From Paracoccaceae bacterium (GTDB lineage: Bacteria; Pseudomonadota; Alphaproteobacteria; Rhodobacterales; Rhodobacteraceae), in assembly GCA_033344815.1 (NCBI GenBank), contig JAWPMR010000001.1, positions 1,102,136 to 1,166,135 of the forward strand: a stretch of DNA of 64,000 bases, read 5' to 3'. Under the pieces are notes generated by a model that was not told where the DNA came from, did not search any database, and saw only the letters and a program-made list of their open reading frames with translations. The position numbers were made by a program, and so were the translations under genes. Positions 19,341 to 28,273 of the stretch are shown here, in pieces; the first letter of the stretch is position 1; each line of letters opens with the position of its first letter.

Positions 19341-21352
19341 TCGGCGGCAATCGCCTGTTCCCGGCGCGCCTTCGCATTGGACGACAGTTGAGCCATCAAC
19401 TGGCTGGCACGGGCAATCGGGTTAGTCAGATAAAAATCCTTGATTGCAAATGACACATCCGCAGCGCCGAGCGGACCTGTCGCCATGGGCCGCCATTCAT
19501 TTTCCGGCACATCGTCGATCTTGGCGAGATGCGGCACAGATTTCACCAAAGCCTGTCGCAGTTGCGCAATACTGTCATAGGGCAATTGCATTCCCATTTC
19601 AGCCGAAAGCGCACGCAGGATCGCCCAGTTTTCCTTGGCTTCCCCCGGCGCAAAGCCCGCGCGCAGTGCCAATTGGGGCCGACCTTCGGTGTTCACAAAC
19701 AGGCCGGGTTCTTCGGTATAGGCCGCCCCGGGTAAGATGATATCAGCCCTGTGTGCACCACGGTCTCCATGGCTGCCCTGATATATCACTGTCGGCCCCG
19801 CAGGGATGTCGATCTCATCCGCCCCGAGGTTGTAAATCACTTCCGACTGCGTCACGGCATCCATGCCACCGTCGTTGACTGCACCGATATCCATCGCACC
19901 CACCCGCGAGGCGGCTGTATGCAAAACCAGAAGCTTGCCTTCGGTCTTCGCAGTTACATCCATTGCGGCGGCAAGCACAGCCTCACCGTCAGCCCCCATC
20001 AGAGCTCCTTGTCCGATGATTACAAGCGAGGGCACTTCTTTAATGCCGCCGAAGTCATGCGCCTGAAGATCCGCGAGCGCCTTGCGGTCCGTGCCCATGT
20101 GCACGTGCTCGTATGTCAGGTCCGCCGCCTCACCGATCAGTGCGATATTGGCGCCATGAGTCCAAGCCTTGCGGATACGCGCATTCAGCACCGGCGCTTC
20201 AATGGCCGGGTTTGTGCCGATCAGCATGATGTAACGCGCCTCGTCGATATCCTCGATCGCGGCGTTTCCGACATAGCCAGATCGGTTGCCTGCGGGGAGC
20301 TTGGCGCCATCAGTGCGGCACTCCACAATCCCGCCCTGACCCTCGATCAGCTCCTTCAGCGCGAAGGCTGCCTCGACTGGCGCCAGATCCCCCACAAGCC
20401 CGCCGACCCGCTTGCCATTCATTGCCGACGCTGCCGCTGACAACGCCTCGGGCCAAGTGGCTGGTCGCAGCTTGCCATTCTCGCGGATGTAGGGTTTGTC
20501 CAAACGCTGCCGGCGCAACCCATCCCAAACAAAACGCGTCTTGTCCGAAATCCATTCTTCGTTCACGCCGTCATGGTTGCGCGGCAGAAACCGCATGACT
20601 TCACGCCCCTTGGTATCCACGCGAATGTTGGACCCAAGCGCATCCATGACATCGATGCTTTCGGTCTTGGTCAGTTCCCAAGGCCGCGCCGTAAAGGCGT
20701 AAGGCTTTGAAACCAGAGCACCCACGGGGCAAAGATCAATGATGTTGCCCTGGAGGTTGGAATTCAACGTTTCACCCAAATAGGACGTGATCTCGGCATC
20801 CTCGCCACGACCCGTCTGGCCCATCTGGTGAATGCCCGCGACTTCGGTGGTAAAACGCACGCAGCGCGTGCAAGAAATGCAACGGGTCATATGGGTCTCG
20901 ACCAACGGACCCAGATCAAGGTCTTCTGTGGCGCGCTTGGGTTCGCGGTAACGGCTGAAATCCACGCCATAAGCCATTGCCTGATCCTGCAAATCACACT
21001 CACCGCCCTGATCGCAAATCGGACAATCCAGCGGATGATTTATCAGCAGGAATTCCATAACCCCCTCGCGGGCCTTCTTGACCATGGGCGAGTTGGTTTT
21101 CACCACCGGTGGCTGACCTTCCGGCCCGGGGCGCAGGTCCTTGACCTGCATGGCACAGGAAGCTGCCGGTTTTGGCGGGCCGCCGACCACTTCGACCAGA
21201 CACATGCGGCAATTACCCGCGATGGTCAGACGTTCGTGGTAACAAAAGCGCGGGATTTCGATGCCCGCCTCTTCGCAAGCCTGGATCAGCGTCATCGCGC
21301 CATCCACTTCGATTTCCTGACCATCAATAATGACTTTGCGTAAGTCGCTCAT
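19337..21352 (-). CDS. nuoG: NADH-quinone oxidoreductase subunit G
   Basis: NuoG is the large iron-sulfur subunit of the peripheral arm. The 671-residue product begins with a [2Fe-2S] ferredoxin domain ([23 protein letters not shown]). It continues with [19 protein letters not shown] and [16 protein letters not shown], which bind clusters N5 and N4, and then a molybdopterin-oxidoreductase-like domain that is catalytically inert in complex I. Length matches other alphaproteobacteria and the mitochondrial 75-kDa subunit. The gene follows the DUF5333-like gene by 67 bp and is joined at its stop to the 116-residue ORF. Confidence 0.97.
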   Translation of the reverse strand: MSDLRKVIIDGQEIEVDGAMTLIQACEEAGIEIPRFCYHERLTIAGNCRMCLVEVVGGPPKPAASCAMQVKDLRPGPEGQPPVVKTNSPMVKKAREGVMEFLLINHPLDCPICDQGGECDLQDQAMAYGVDFSRYREPKRATEDLDLGPLVETHMTRCISCTRCVRFTTEVAGIHQMGQTGRGEDAEITSYLGETLNSNLQGNIIDLCPVGALVSKPYAFTARPWELTKTESIDVMDALGSNIRVDTKGREVMRFLPRNHDGVNEEWISDKTRFVWDGLRRQRLDKPYIRENGKLRPATWPEALSAAASAMNGKRVGGLVGDLAPVEAAFALKELIEGQGGIVECRTDGAKLPAGNRSGYVGNAAIEDIDEARYIMLIGTNPAIEAPVLNARIRKAWTHGANIALIGEAADLTYEHVHMGTDRKALADLQAHDFGGIKEVPSLVIIGQGALMGADGEAVLAAAMDVTAKTEGKLLVLHTAASRVGAMDIGAVNDGGMDAVTQSEVIYNLGADEIDIPAGPTVIYQGSHGDRGAHRADIILPGAAYTEEPGLFVNTEGRPQLALRAGFAPGEAKENWAILRALSAEMGMQLPYDSIAQLRQALVKSVPHLAKIDDVPENEWRPMATGPLGAADVSFAIKDFYLTNPIARASQLMAQLSSNAKARREQAIAAE

Positions 21353-21419
21353 ATCATTTGCCTTTGTGTGTCATTGCGCCCGCAGACGCATGTATCATTC
21401 TCATTACGCCCAAAGCGTC

Positions 21420-21827
21420 TCATTCCGCATGTCGCAACAATGCACCAATGGTACTATTACGCTCAATTTCTGATTTTCCCAAAGCGCAATACCCGGCTTC
21501 GTCCAGTTCCAGACCTTGCTCTGCCATGTACTGTCGCGCCCGCGCCCGCAAGCGGTCTTTTTCCACATCCGACTCCACATGCGCGTCAATTTCCGCCTTG
21601 GTATACCCCATGGCCATGGCCTGATTGTTCAGGTCCTGCAATGCGCCCAGTGCTTTGAACACACGCGGTGAAATGTTGGGACAATTCTTGCGGATCTGAT
21701 CTGCCAGACCGATCACAAACAACCCATCATCAATGGATTTCACCTCTCTGAGCGGTGCGATATCCGCACTCAGACCTGTTGCGGACATCACCCCGGCAAG
21801 ACAAATTGCGATAACCTTGAAACTCAT
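21420..21827 (-). CDS. Exported DUF5333-like small protein
   Basis: The 135-residue product has a Sec signal peptide (MSFKVIAICLAGVMSATGLSA) and a mature helical domain with two cysteines, in KNCPN and GYCAL, that could form a disulfide. The pattern, including KEEID-like YTKAEIDAHVESDVE and EQGLELDEAGYC, resembles the Rhodobacterales family I know as DUF5333, whose genes occur in nuo clusters. That assignment is from memory. It lies between the lipoprotein gene and nuoG on the minus strand. A periplasmic function linked to complex I or the envelope is possible but undemonstrated. Confidence 0.75.
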   Translation of the reverse strand: MSFKVIAICLAGVMSATGLSADIAPLREVKSIDDGLFVIGLADQIRKNCPNISPRVFKALGALQDLNNQAMAMGYTKAEIDAHVESDVEKDRLRARARQYMAEQGLELDEAGYCALGKSEIERNSTIGALLRHAE

Positions 21828-21949
21828 TTTTTACACTCCTACGCGGAGCAAAAAGCTCCAACCATGTAAAATCAGGTCAACCGGTTGCTGTTGATATGCA
21901 ATATCAGGCCAGCTTGCCGGGCTTAGAGTTTTATGGACAGTGTCGCAAG

Positions 21950-22273
21950 TCACTGTGGGCAGGCTCCTTGCAGAGTCAGTGTGTCATTGGTGATGGGCAT
22001 CACCTCATCAGGATCATCTGGTCCCACGACCCATTCAATGGCGGAAGATCCGTATTCATTGACGCAAAATACCGTTGCTTCGTAGCGCGCGGCTTCTTTG
22101 GCACCAAGAAGGGACGCAGAAACAGGAGCCGCTGTCACTTGGAACTCGTGACGGGCGTCCAGACCATCGATGTCTGTTTTGTAAAATTGACCGTCAAAAG
22201 AGATCTTTTCCGCCTCATTGCTGCACGCGGCCAGCATGAACCCCAGAACCAATATACCAAAACGCGATGTCAT
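21950..22273 (-). CDS. Small lipoprotein in the nuo operon
   Basis: From the ATG at 22273 the 107-residue product begins MTSRFGILVLGFMLAAC, a type II signal peptide with lipobox LAAC, so Cys17 should be lipidated. The mature part (SNEAEKISFDGQFYKTDIDG) is acidic with two more cysteines, in VFCVN and GACPQ, suggesting a disulfide-bonded beta-rich domain. The open frame extends 15 codons upstream with no signal-like character. It starts 5 bp behind the DUF3291 gene, implying cotranscription. I do not recognise a named family. Confidence 0.75.
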   Translation of the reverse strand: MTSRFGILVLGFMLAACSNEAEKISFDGQFYKTDIDGLDARHEFQVTAAPVSASLLGAKEAARYEATVFCVNEYGSSAIEWVVGPDDPDEVMPITNDTLTLQGACPQ

Positions 22274-22278
22274 CCTGC

Positions 22279-22776
22279 CTACTCCGCCGCAACCGGGGCG
22301 CAACGGTTGTCGCGCCACTGGCTTGCTTCATTCAAATACGACCACCCAAAAGCGTGATCGCTGTCTCCGTGCGTTTTAAGATGCTCCAGCCGCGCCAAGG
22401 CTTCGTCCAGCGTTGGTTTATGGCCGATCGGCACCCACCACATCACGAAATGCATCGCGCCGAGCACTTCAAACCATTCTTGGCGACGCGCATAAAATTG
22501 CTTGTGGATCGTCCCCCAAACGAATTTCTCCAGCGTCTCGACACTTTCCCAGACTGTCAGGTTCGAGACATAAAGCGGATCACCATCAATGGCGTTCTCC
22601 GTATTGCCCGTCCCCGGCTCGCCGGAGCCTTCCATCATCCATACGAACCCCGGCATCCGCTTGCCGAGGCCGTTGATGCGGTCGAGATTCTCCATGAACT
22701 CCGCGACGCGCGGGTCATCAGTGGGGGCGGCGAGGCGTCCGACGTTGAGTTCAGCGAGGTGGTATACATCAGACAT
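22279..22776 (-). CDS. DUF3291 family protein (ABM-like fold)
   Basis: The 165-residue cytoplasmic protein matches the DUF3291 pattern: an N-terminal strand YHLAELNVGRL, a helix with DPRVAEFMENLDRINGLGKRMPGFVW broken here as GKRMPGFVWMMEG, then LYVSNLTVWESVETLEKFVW and HFVMWWVPIGHKPTLDEALARLEHL. This resembles antibiotic-biosynthesis-monooxygenase-like dimeric alpha/beta barrels, some of which bind heme. No catalytic assignment can be made. It is 5 bp upstream of the lipoprotein gene and lies between nuoF and nuoG. The 207 bases upstream contain only a weak 47-codon frame. Confidence 0.8.
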   Translation of the reverse strand: MSDVYHLAELNVGRLAAPTDDPRVAEFMENLDRINGLGKRMPGFVWMMEGSGEPGTGNTENAIDGDPLYVSNLTVWESVETLEKFVWGTIHKQFYARRQEWFEVLGAMHFVMWWVPIGHKPTLDEALARLEHLKTHGDSDHAFGWSYLNEASQWRDNRCAPVAAE

Positions 22777-22983
22777 ATCTTACTCTTCCCATCCGTAAAC
22801 AACCTACCGTTTCGTTTTTCAAAGTGATTCTTCTCTCAGAAGAACACAAGCTACTGAGAGCAAAGGTCCCTGGTTTCTACCTAACCGGAATAGGTTGGTC
22901 ATCCCGTACCAGCTTTCTGTGCTGTTACTTCGTAGAGCTGAAAAGTCTATCAATTCGATCATCCGATACCCCACTAAATATGG

Positions 22984-23190
22984 CTACAGAAACACATAGG
23001 CAATCGCCACAAGCACCAACACCGAAACAAACCCAAGCCAACGGGTCTTAGAGCTCCCCTGTTGGCAAGTTTTTCTGGTGCGTCCATCATCTTCATAGCA
23101 GTGCTCGTCCCGCCCACGATCCAGCTTTATCCATCTCTGGCATGCTACGCAAAATCGTGGTGTAGCCATCGTGTAAACAAGATTAGTCAA
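22984..23190 (-). CDS. Small zinc-ribbon-like, tail-anchored membrane protein after nuoF
   Basis: The frame begins 5 bp after the nuoF stop. A TTG at 23190 has GGAG 8 bases upstream; an ATG at 23169 (MATPRFCVAC) is the alternative. The N-terminal half has two cysteine pairs (CVAC at the front, then HC and KTC) in a pattern that could bind zinc. The final 20 residues (WLGFVSVLVLVAIAYVF) form a single membrane helix, so the domain would face the cytoplasm as a tail-anchored protein. I know no family for it. Position and composition support a real gene. Confidence 0.5.
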   Translation of the reverse strand: MTNLVYTMATPRFCVACQRWIKLDRGRDEHCYEDDGRTRKTCQQGSSKTRWLGFVSVLVLVAIAYVFL

Positions 23191-23195
23191 TCCAG

Positions 23196-24491
23196 CTACT
23201 CCGCCGCCACAGCGCTTACGCGCCCCGTGCGCTTGTGTTTAATCCGATCCTCAATCTCATCGCGGAAATGCCGGATCAGCCCCTGTATCGGCCAAGCCGC
23301 GGCATCGCCGAGCGCGCAGATCGTGTGACCCTCGACCTGTTTGGTCACATCGAGCAGCATGTCGATCTCTTCGGGTTCGGCCTCGCCGGTGACCAGTCGG
23401 TCCATCACGCGCATCATCCAGCCCGTGCCTTCACGACAGGGCGTGCATTGCCCGCAGCTTTCATGTTTGTAGAACTTTGAGAGCCGCCAGATCGCCTTGA
23501 TCACGTCAGTGGATTGATCCATCACAATCACCGCCGCCGTTCCGAGGCCGGAGCGTTGTTCGCGCAGGTAGTCGAAATCCATGATCGCGTCTTTCATCTG
23601 CGCGCCCGGGATCATCGGCACCGACGATCCACCGGGGATTACGGCCTTGAGGTTATCCCACCCACCCCGGATACCGCCGCAATGGGTTTCGATCAGCTCT
23701 TCAAAGGTGATCGACATCGCCTCTTCGACCACGCAAGGGTTGTTTACATGCCCCGAAATCGCGAACAATTTCGTGCCTGCATTGTTAGGACGACCAAAGC
23801 CTGCAAACCATTCCGGCCCGCGCCGCAGGATCGTCGGCACCACCGCAATCGATTCCACATTATTGACTGTCGTCGGGCAGCCATAAAGACCCGCGCCTGC
23901 CGGGAACGGCGGCTTCATGCGCGGCATGCCCTTTTTGCCCTCAAGGCTTTCCAGAAGCGCTGTTTCTTCGCCACAGATGTATGCACCTGCGCCGTGGTGC
24001 AGATAAACATCGAAATCCCATCCCGATCCGCAGGCGTTTTTACCAATAAGCCCCGCGTCATAGGCCTCATCAATGGCAGCCTGCAGCGCCTCTTTCTCGC
24101 GAATGTATTCACCACGAATATAGATGTAGCAAGCATGCGCATTCATCGCGAATGACGCGATCAAACACCCCTCCACCAATGTGTGGGGATCATGGCGCAT
24201 GATCTCGCGATCTTTGCAGGTGCCGGGCTCAGATTCATCCGCGTTCACGACCAAGTAAGCCGGGCGACCATCGCTCTCCTTGGGCATGAAAGACCACTTC
24301 AGGCCGGTCGGAAAGCCCGCACCGCCGCGCCCCCGTAAACCAGACGCTTTCATCTGATCCACGATCCAGTCGCGACCCTTCTTGATGATCCCCGCCGTGC
24401 CATCCCAATGGCCCCGCGCCTGCGCCCCCTTCAGCGTGCGATCGTGCATGCCGTAGATGTTGGTAAAGATGCGATCCTTGTCCTGAAGCAT
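23196..24491 (-). CDS. nuoF: NADH-quinone oxidoreductase subunit F
   Basis: NuoF binds NADH, FMN and the [4Fe-4S] cluster N3, forming the electron entry site of complex I. The 431-residue product has the dinucleotide motif [29 protein letters not shown] for FMN, and the cluster motif [11 protein letters not shown] with the fourth cysteine in HTICALGD. Length matches the 51-kDa mitochondrial subunit. It follows the DUF5337-like gene by 12 bp. Confidence 0.97.
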   Translation of the reverse strand: MLQDKDRIFTNIYGMHDRTLKGAQARGHWDGTAGIIKKGRDWIVDQMKASGLRGRGGAGFPTGLKWSFMPKESDGRPAYLVVNADESEPGTCKDREIMRHDPHTLVEGCLIASFAMNAHACYIYIRGEYIREKEALQAAIDEAYDAGLIGKNACGSGWDFDVYLHHGAGAYICGEETALLESLEGKKGMPRMKPPFPAGAGLYGCPTTVNNVESIAVVPTILRRGPEWFAGFGRPNNAGTKLFAISGHVNNPCVVEEAMSITFEELIETHCGGIRGGWDNLKAVIPGGSSVPMIPGAQMKDAIMDFDYLREQRSGLGTAAVIVMDQSTDVIKAIWRLSKFYKHESCGQCTPCREGTGWMMRVMDRLVTGEAEPEEIDMLLDVTKQVEGHTICALGDAAAWPIQGLIRHFRDEIEDRIKHKRTGRVSAVAAE

Positions 24492-24503
24492 GACGCTCCC
24501 CTT

Positions 24504-24752
24504 TTACTCACTATCGCGCGCAGCATTGCGCGCGCGCCGTATTTGTAAAGACACCATCAGGGCCCAAAACAGCCCCGCAAGTGCCGCAAAATCAAAAAGA
24601 AATGCATAACGCCCGGGCAGGCCCAACATCGGGCCGATCCACAAGGCCAAGAGCCACAAAACCATCGTGCCCACAATAACCATGCTGACAAGCCGCCCTT
24701 TGGCAGCTAACACCGCGTCCTGCGGTTTGCTCTGTTGATTTTGCGCACTCAT
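24504..24752 (-). CDS. DUF5337-like small membrane protein
   Basis: The 82-residue protein has a polar N-terminus followed by two membrane helices (MVIVGTMVLWLLALWIGPML and FLFDFAALAGLFWALMVSL) and a basic tail RRARNAARDSE. This matches my memory of the Rhodobacterales DUF5337 family found beside nuoF. An AAGGGCGGG stretch precedes the ATG. It lies 20 bp behind the helix-hairpin-helix membrane gene and 12 bp ahead of nuoF. It could be a supernumerary membrane-arm subunit, but no function is known to me. Confidence 0.8.
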   Translation of the reverse strand: MSAQNQQSKPQDAVLAAKGRLVSMVIVGTMVLWLLALWIGPMLGLPGRYAFLFDFAALAGLFWALMVSLQIRRARNAARDSE

Positions 24753-24772
24753 TGCGGTTTCCCGCCCTTCTA

Positions 24773-25444
24773 TCAGCTCTTACGTTTCTTCTTCGAAAAC
24801 TCGGTTTCGCCACCGCCGGCAAGTGTTTTTGCCTGCCCTACCCAGTCGTCTCGTTCGATCCGGCCTTTGAAGCGCAGGCGTTCGTCTACCCAGGCGATAT
24901 CTTTCTTTTTCAACCCGGCAACCTGATCGAAATGCCAGATGCCAAGGCCATTCAATGTTTCTTCGAGCTTGGGGCCTACGCCACTGATCAGCTTCAAATC
25001 ATCCGCGCCGCCCTCACGCGCTGCGTCTGAAAGTCCTGTAGGACGCCCGTCTGGCGCCGCAGCTTTTGGCTCCGCCTTTTTGGGCGCGGCTTTTTTCGGC
25101 GCTGCCTTTTTAGGGGCCGGCTTCGGGGCATCCGCCTTCACAGGCTCGGCAGTTGGTGTTGCCGCAGTGGCAACCGGTGCGGAAGCCGCTGCTGGTTTCA
25201 CAGCAACAGGCGCATCCGTATCGGCCATGTTCGCCGCAATCTCACCCGGCATAGGCAACGGACGGGTCATGATCCAACTTATCAAAAGTCCGACAACGCC
25301 AAAGACAACCGCGCCAACAAAGGCGCCTTGCATGAAACCCCAACCACCAAGCAACCACAGTAAAATCGTTGCCAGCGCGCCGACGGCCATTGCCACCAGC
25401 CAACTGCCAAGAGCCATTCCAATCGTACCTTTGTCGTTATACAT
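24773..25444 (-). CDS. Membrane-anchored helix-hairpin-helix protein, paralogous to the NuoE tail
   Basis: The 223-residue protein has two membrane helices (about residues 10-32 and 39-58) and then an Ala/Pro/Lys-rich linker with repeated APKKA units (about 100-130). It ends in a helix-hairpin-helix-like domain at 148-209 ([18 protein letters not shown], then [18 protein letters not shown]). That terminal domain is nearly identical to the one on the C-terminus of the neighbouring NuoE. The same module is known as an extension of ribosomal protein L21 in alphaproteobacteria. The layout suggests a membrane tether that recognises the same partner as NuoE. It lies 70 bp behind nuoE. Confidence 0.85.
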   Translation of the reverse strand: MYNDKGTIGMALGSWLVAMAVGALATILLWLLGGWGFMQGAFVGAVVFGVVGLLISWIMTRPLPMPGEIAANMADTDAPVAVKPAAASAPVATAATPTAEPVKADAPKPAPKKAAPKKAAPKKAEPKAAAPDGRPTGLSDAAREGGADDLKLISGVGPKLEETLNGLGIWHFDQVAGLKKKDIAWVDERLRFKGRIERDDWVGQAKTLAGGGETEFSKKKRKS

Positions 25445-25514
25445 CTGTGTCTCACTTTCCGGTTGTTCGCGTGTCCTGCAACAACGTTAACCAATTTTCC
25501 GTGCTTTAAACAAC

Positions 25515-26540
25515 TTATGTATCTTTCGCCTGCTCAAGCGCTTTTGCTTGGCCCACCCAATCATCCCGTTCAATCCGGCCTTTGAAGCGCAGGCGCTCAT
25601 CCACCCAGGCAATATCTTCTGGCGTCAACCCTGCGACCTGATCGTAGTGCCAGATGCCAAGGCTGTTGAGGGTCTGCTCAAGCTTCGGACCCACGCCGCT
25701 GATCCGTTTCAAATCGTCGGGACCATCTGCGCGCGCAGCATCTGACAATGCAGAAGGACGCACCTCAGATGCGGCTGGTTTGGGGGCTGCTTTTGGCGCT
25801 GCGGTTTTCTTGGGTGCATTCTTGTTGGCAGGTTTGCCTTGCCATGGCGTAATCAAGGGCACTTCCGTGCCGTCAATGCGTTTTACCGTATCGCCAAGAT
25901 CCACCGCCAGCTGCGCGGAGGCATTGTATTGCGTCTTGCCGCTGTCGTATTCCGTCAGCGACGTCAGCCCTTTGAGTGGTTCCGCCGCGTAGCGCCCGTT
26001 TTGCGGCCCCGGCACCGGCACTTTCCCCGCCGCCAGTTCATCAATGATCTCGCCCATGCGCGCGGCGGTCAGGTCCTCGTAATAATCCTTGCCGATCTGC
26101 GCCATCGGGGCGTTTGAACATGACCCCAGACACTCAACCTCTTCCCACGAAAAATTACCATCCGCTGAGAGCGCATGCGGTTCTGAGGCGATCTTCTCCT
26201 GACACACGGCCACCAGATCTTCCGCGCCGCAGATCATGCAGGAAGTCGTGCCGCATACTTGAATATGTGCAATGGCCCCAACTGGTTGCAGCTGGAACAT
26301 GAAATAAAACGTCGCCACTTCAAGTGCGCGGATATAGCTCAAGCCGAGCATCCCGGCGACATGTTCAATGGCAGGACGGCTCAGCCAGCCCTCTTGCTCC
26401 TGTGCGCGCCAAAGTAGCGGAATGATTGCAGAGGCTTGACGCCCTTCGGGATACTTTGTGATCTGTCCGTCGGCCCAGGCCTGATTGTCGGACGTAAAGG
26501 CAAAGCTATCAGGTTGGTCAGGGTGAAGACGTCGAAGCAT
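25515..26540 (-). CDS. nuoE: NADH-quinone oxidoreductase subunit E with C-terminal helix-hairpin-helix extension
   Basis: NuoE holds the [2Fe-2S] cluster N1a. Residues 1-170 are the normal subunit with ligands Cys96 and Cys101 (CGTTSC) and Cys137 and Cys141 (CLGSC). At 341 residues it is far longer than the usual 160-240. A linker rich in Ala, Lys and Pro (about 238-258) leads to a helix-hairpin-helix-like domain at about 276-338 that is shared with the next gene. The ATG at 26540 overlaps the stop of a 33-codon ORF (TAATG), and its own Shine-Dalgarno is weak, so it probably depends on translation of that ORF. Confidence 0.95.
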   Translation of the reverse strand: MLRRLHPDQPDSFAFTSDNQAWADGQITKYPEGRQASAIIPLLWRAQEQEGWLSRPAIEHVAGMLGLSYIRALEVATFYFMFQLQPVGAIAHIQVCGTTSCMICGAEDLVAVCQEKIASEPHALSADGNFSWEEVECLGSCSNAPMAQIGKDYYEDLTAARMGEIIDELAAGKVPVPGPQNGRYAAEPLKGLTSLTEYDSGKTQYNASAQLAVDLGDTVKRIDGTEVPLITPWQGKPANKNAPKKTAAPKAAPKPAASEVRPSALSDAARADGPDDLKRISGVGPKLEQTLNSLGIWHYDQVAGLTPEDIAWVDERLRFKGRIERDDWVGQAKALEQAKDT

Positions 26541-26641
26541 TAGGTATACCCGTTGAATTTAATGATATCGCGAACGCAGTGCTCACAAACGAACGCCGCT
26601 CCGACAGAACCAAGCACATCGCAGTGCAACAGATCACTCAC
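26540..26641 (-). CDS. 33-residue micro-ORF overlapping both nuoD and nuoE
   Basis: A GTG at 26641 overlaps the nuoD stop (GTGA) and has GGAG 8 bases upstream. The frame runs 33 codons and its TAA overlaps the nuoE ATG (TAATG). The peptide is [20 protein letters not shown] followed by [13 protein letters not shown], with three Cys and two His, including a CEHC. Double overlap plus a good ribosome-binding site, in front of a gene with a weak one, strongly suggests translational relay. Whether the peptide itself acts, perhaps as a metal- or cluster-related factor, is unknown. The alternative is that only its translation matters. Confidence 0.6.
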   Translation of the reverse strand: MSDLLHCDVLGSVGAAFVCEHCVRDIIKFNGYT

Positions 26642-27861
26642 CGGTCAATCTCCCCAAACACCACATCCATGGTGCCGATGATCGCGGCAACATCCGCCAG
26701 TTGGTGACCGCGTGACATGTAGTCCATGGCTTGCAGGTGCAGAAAGCCGGGCGCGCGAATTTTGGCGCGATAGGGTTTGTTGGTGCCATCCGCCACTAGA
26801 TAGACGCCGAATTCGCCCTTCGGGGCTTCGACGGCGCAGTAGACTTCGCCCGCGGGCACGTGAAACCCTTCGGTGTAGAGTTTGAAGTGGTGGATCAGGC
26901 TCTCCATCGAGGTTTTCATATCTGAACGCGAAGGTGGCGTGATCTTGCCCCGCGCCAGAATATCACCCTGACCCTCCGGCGCGCGCAATTTCTCAATCGC
27001 CTGATGGATGATCAGGAGCGACTGGCGCATCTCTTCCATGCGGACCAGATAGCGATCATAACAATCGCCGTTCTTGCCCACTGGAATCTGGAATTCGAAT
27101 TCATCATAACATTCATAGGGTTGCGCGCGGCGCAAATCCCAAGCAAGGCCGGAGCCACGCACCATGACGCCGGAGAACCCGTATTCCAGTATGTCCTCTT
27201 CGGTCACCACGCCAATATCGGCGTTGCGCTGTTTAAAGATGCGGTTTTCGGTCAGCAGCCCATCGATGTCCGCAATCACGCGCGGGAATTCATTGGCCCA
27301 GACCTCCATATCATCCAGCAACCCGTCGGGCAGGTCCTGATGAACGCCACCGGGGCGGAAATAGGCTGCGTGCAAACGCGCGCCGCAGGCGCGTTCATAA
27401 AACACCATCAGCTTTTCGCGTTCCTCAAAGCCCCAGAGCGGCGGGGTCAGCGCGCCGACATCCATGGCTTGGGTGGTGATGTTGAGGATATGGTTCAGCA
27501 CCCGGCCGATTTCGCAGAACAAGACGCGGATGAGGCTGGCGCGGCGCGGCACCTCGACGCCCGTCAGCTTTTCAATGGCCAGACACCAGGCGTGTTCCTG
27601 ATTCATTGGAGCCACATAATCGAGCCGGTCAAAGTACGGCAGGTTCTGCAGGTAGGTCCGGCTCTCCATCAGCTTTTCGGTACCACGGTGCAGCAAGCCG
27701 ATATGCGGATCGCAACGCTCTACGATCTCACCATCCAACTCCAGCACGAGCCGCAGCACGCCATGCGCTGCCGGATGCTGTGGCCCGAAGTTGATGTTGA
27801 AGTTACGGATCTTCTGTTCGCCGGTCAGGGCGTCTTCAAAACCTTTGGAGCCGTCCATCAT
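26638..27861 (-). CDS. nuoD: NADH-quinone oxidoreductase subunit D
   Basis: NuoD (49-kDa homologue) forms the quinone site at the junction of the two arms. The 407-residue product has the family landmarks [21 protein letters not shown] in part (quoted as [12 protein letters not shown]), [27 protein letters not shown] and a C-terminal VFGEIDR. NuoC is a separate gene here, as is usual outside enterobacteria. Its ATG overlaps the stop of the 80-residue ORF (ATGA), with a GAGGTG ribosome-binding site. Its stop overlaps the 33-codon ORF. Confidence 0.97.
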   Translation of the reverse strand: MMDGSKGFEDALTGEQKIRNFNINFGPQHPAAHGVLRLVLELDGEIVERCDPHIGLLHRGTEKLMESRTYLQNLPYFDRLDYVAPMNQEHAWCLAIEKLTGVEVPRRASLIRVLFCEIGRVLNHILNITTQAMDVGALTPPLWGFEEREKLMVFYERACGARLHAAYFRPGGVHQDLPDGLLDDMEVWANEFPRVIADIDGLLTENRIFKQRNADIGVVTEEDILEYGFSGVMVRGSGLAWDLRRAQPYECYDEFEFQIPVGKNGDCYDRYLVRMEEMRQSLLIIHQAIEKLRAPEGQGDILARGKITPPSRSDMKTSMESLIHHFKLYTEGFHVPAGEVYCAVEAPKGEFGVYLVADGTNKPYRAKIRAPGFLHLQAMDYMSRGHQLADVAAIIGTMDVVFGEIDR

Positions 27862-28100
27862 AGTCTGTACACCTCGGCAATCCTCATGGATGGCGTGCGT
27901 CTTCTAAAAACCCAAGCCAATGTATATCGCATCAAAAAAGCGACCGAGAAAAACAGTGCCAGTCCTAGCGACGTCGTTGGCACCGCGATTTCCCACAATT
28001 CATTATGGAACTTTTCGATGCAGGCAAGCACTTCGTGTGGGACAATCCTAGAGCTAAGCCCATCGTGACAAGCCCACAAATCGGAGTAGATCCATCCCAT
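27858..28100 (-). CDS. 80-residue one-helix membrane ORF between nuoC and nuoD
   Basis: From the ATG at 28100 the product is 80 residues. It has a soluble N-terminal half ([20 protein letters not shown]) with two Cys, a membrane helix ([22 protein letters not shown]), and a short basic tail ([10 protein letters not shown]). The start overlaps the stop of the 57-residue ORF (TGATG) with GGAGAAG upstream, and the end overlaps nuoD (ATGA). The open frame to 28142 is longer, but the coupled start is more credible. No family is recognised. It is best seen as a candidate complex I accessory protein by position. Confidence 0.65.
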   Translation of the reverse strand: MGWIYSDLWACHDGLSSRIVPHEVLACIEKFHNELWEIAVPTTSLGLALFFSVAFLMRYTLAWVFRRRTPSMRIAEVYRL

Positions 28101-28273
28101 CAGCGCTTCTCCAATTCTTGCAGCTTTAGGCCCATCCACCATAGCAGAGCAATCGTGCCCAGCGGGATCAGACAGGCCGCCGCCCAGTATTTATTGATGC
28201 CAAAGAATGGCAGCAGCTTGATCATCGGGATTGCCGTTGCCGCGGATAGGATCAGCCACCAGATGCCACCCAT
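28100..28273 (-). CDS. 57-residue two-helix membrane ORF after nuoC
   Basis: The ATG at 28273 shares a base with the nuoC stop (TAATG) and has a strong GGAGG 7 bases upstream inside the nuoC end. The product starts [20 protein letters not shown] and has a second hydrophobic stretch (AAACLIPLGTIALLWWMGL) before a charged end KLQELEKR. It is thus probably a small inner-membrane hairpin. Its stop overlaps the next ORF (TGATG). I recognise no family. It is too short for ordinary ORF callers and may be missing from annotations. Confidence 0.65.
   Translation of the reverse strand: MGGIWWLILSAATAIPMIKLLPFFGINKYWAAACLIPLGTIALLWWMGLKLQELEKR

Noticed and set aside
22819-22962. 47-codon minus-strand frame between the zinc-ribbon ORF and the DUF3291 gene
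   Set aside because: No good ribosome-binding site, no domain, no coupling to neighbours; left as unexplained 207-base gap content.
27004-28068. 354-codon plus-strand frame opposite nuoD
   Set aside because: Antisense shadow of nuoD; the real strand is certain from conserved motifs.
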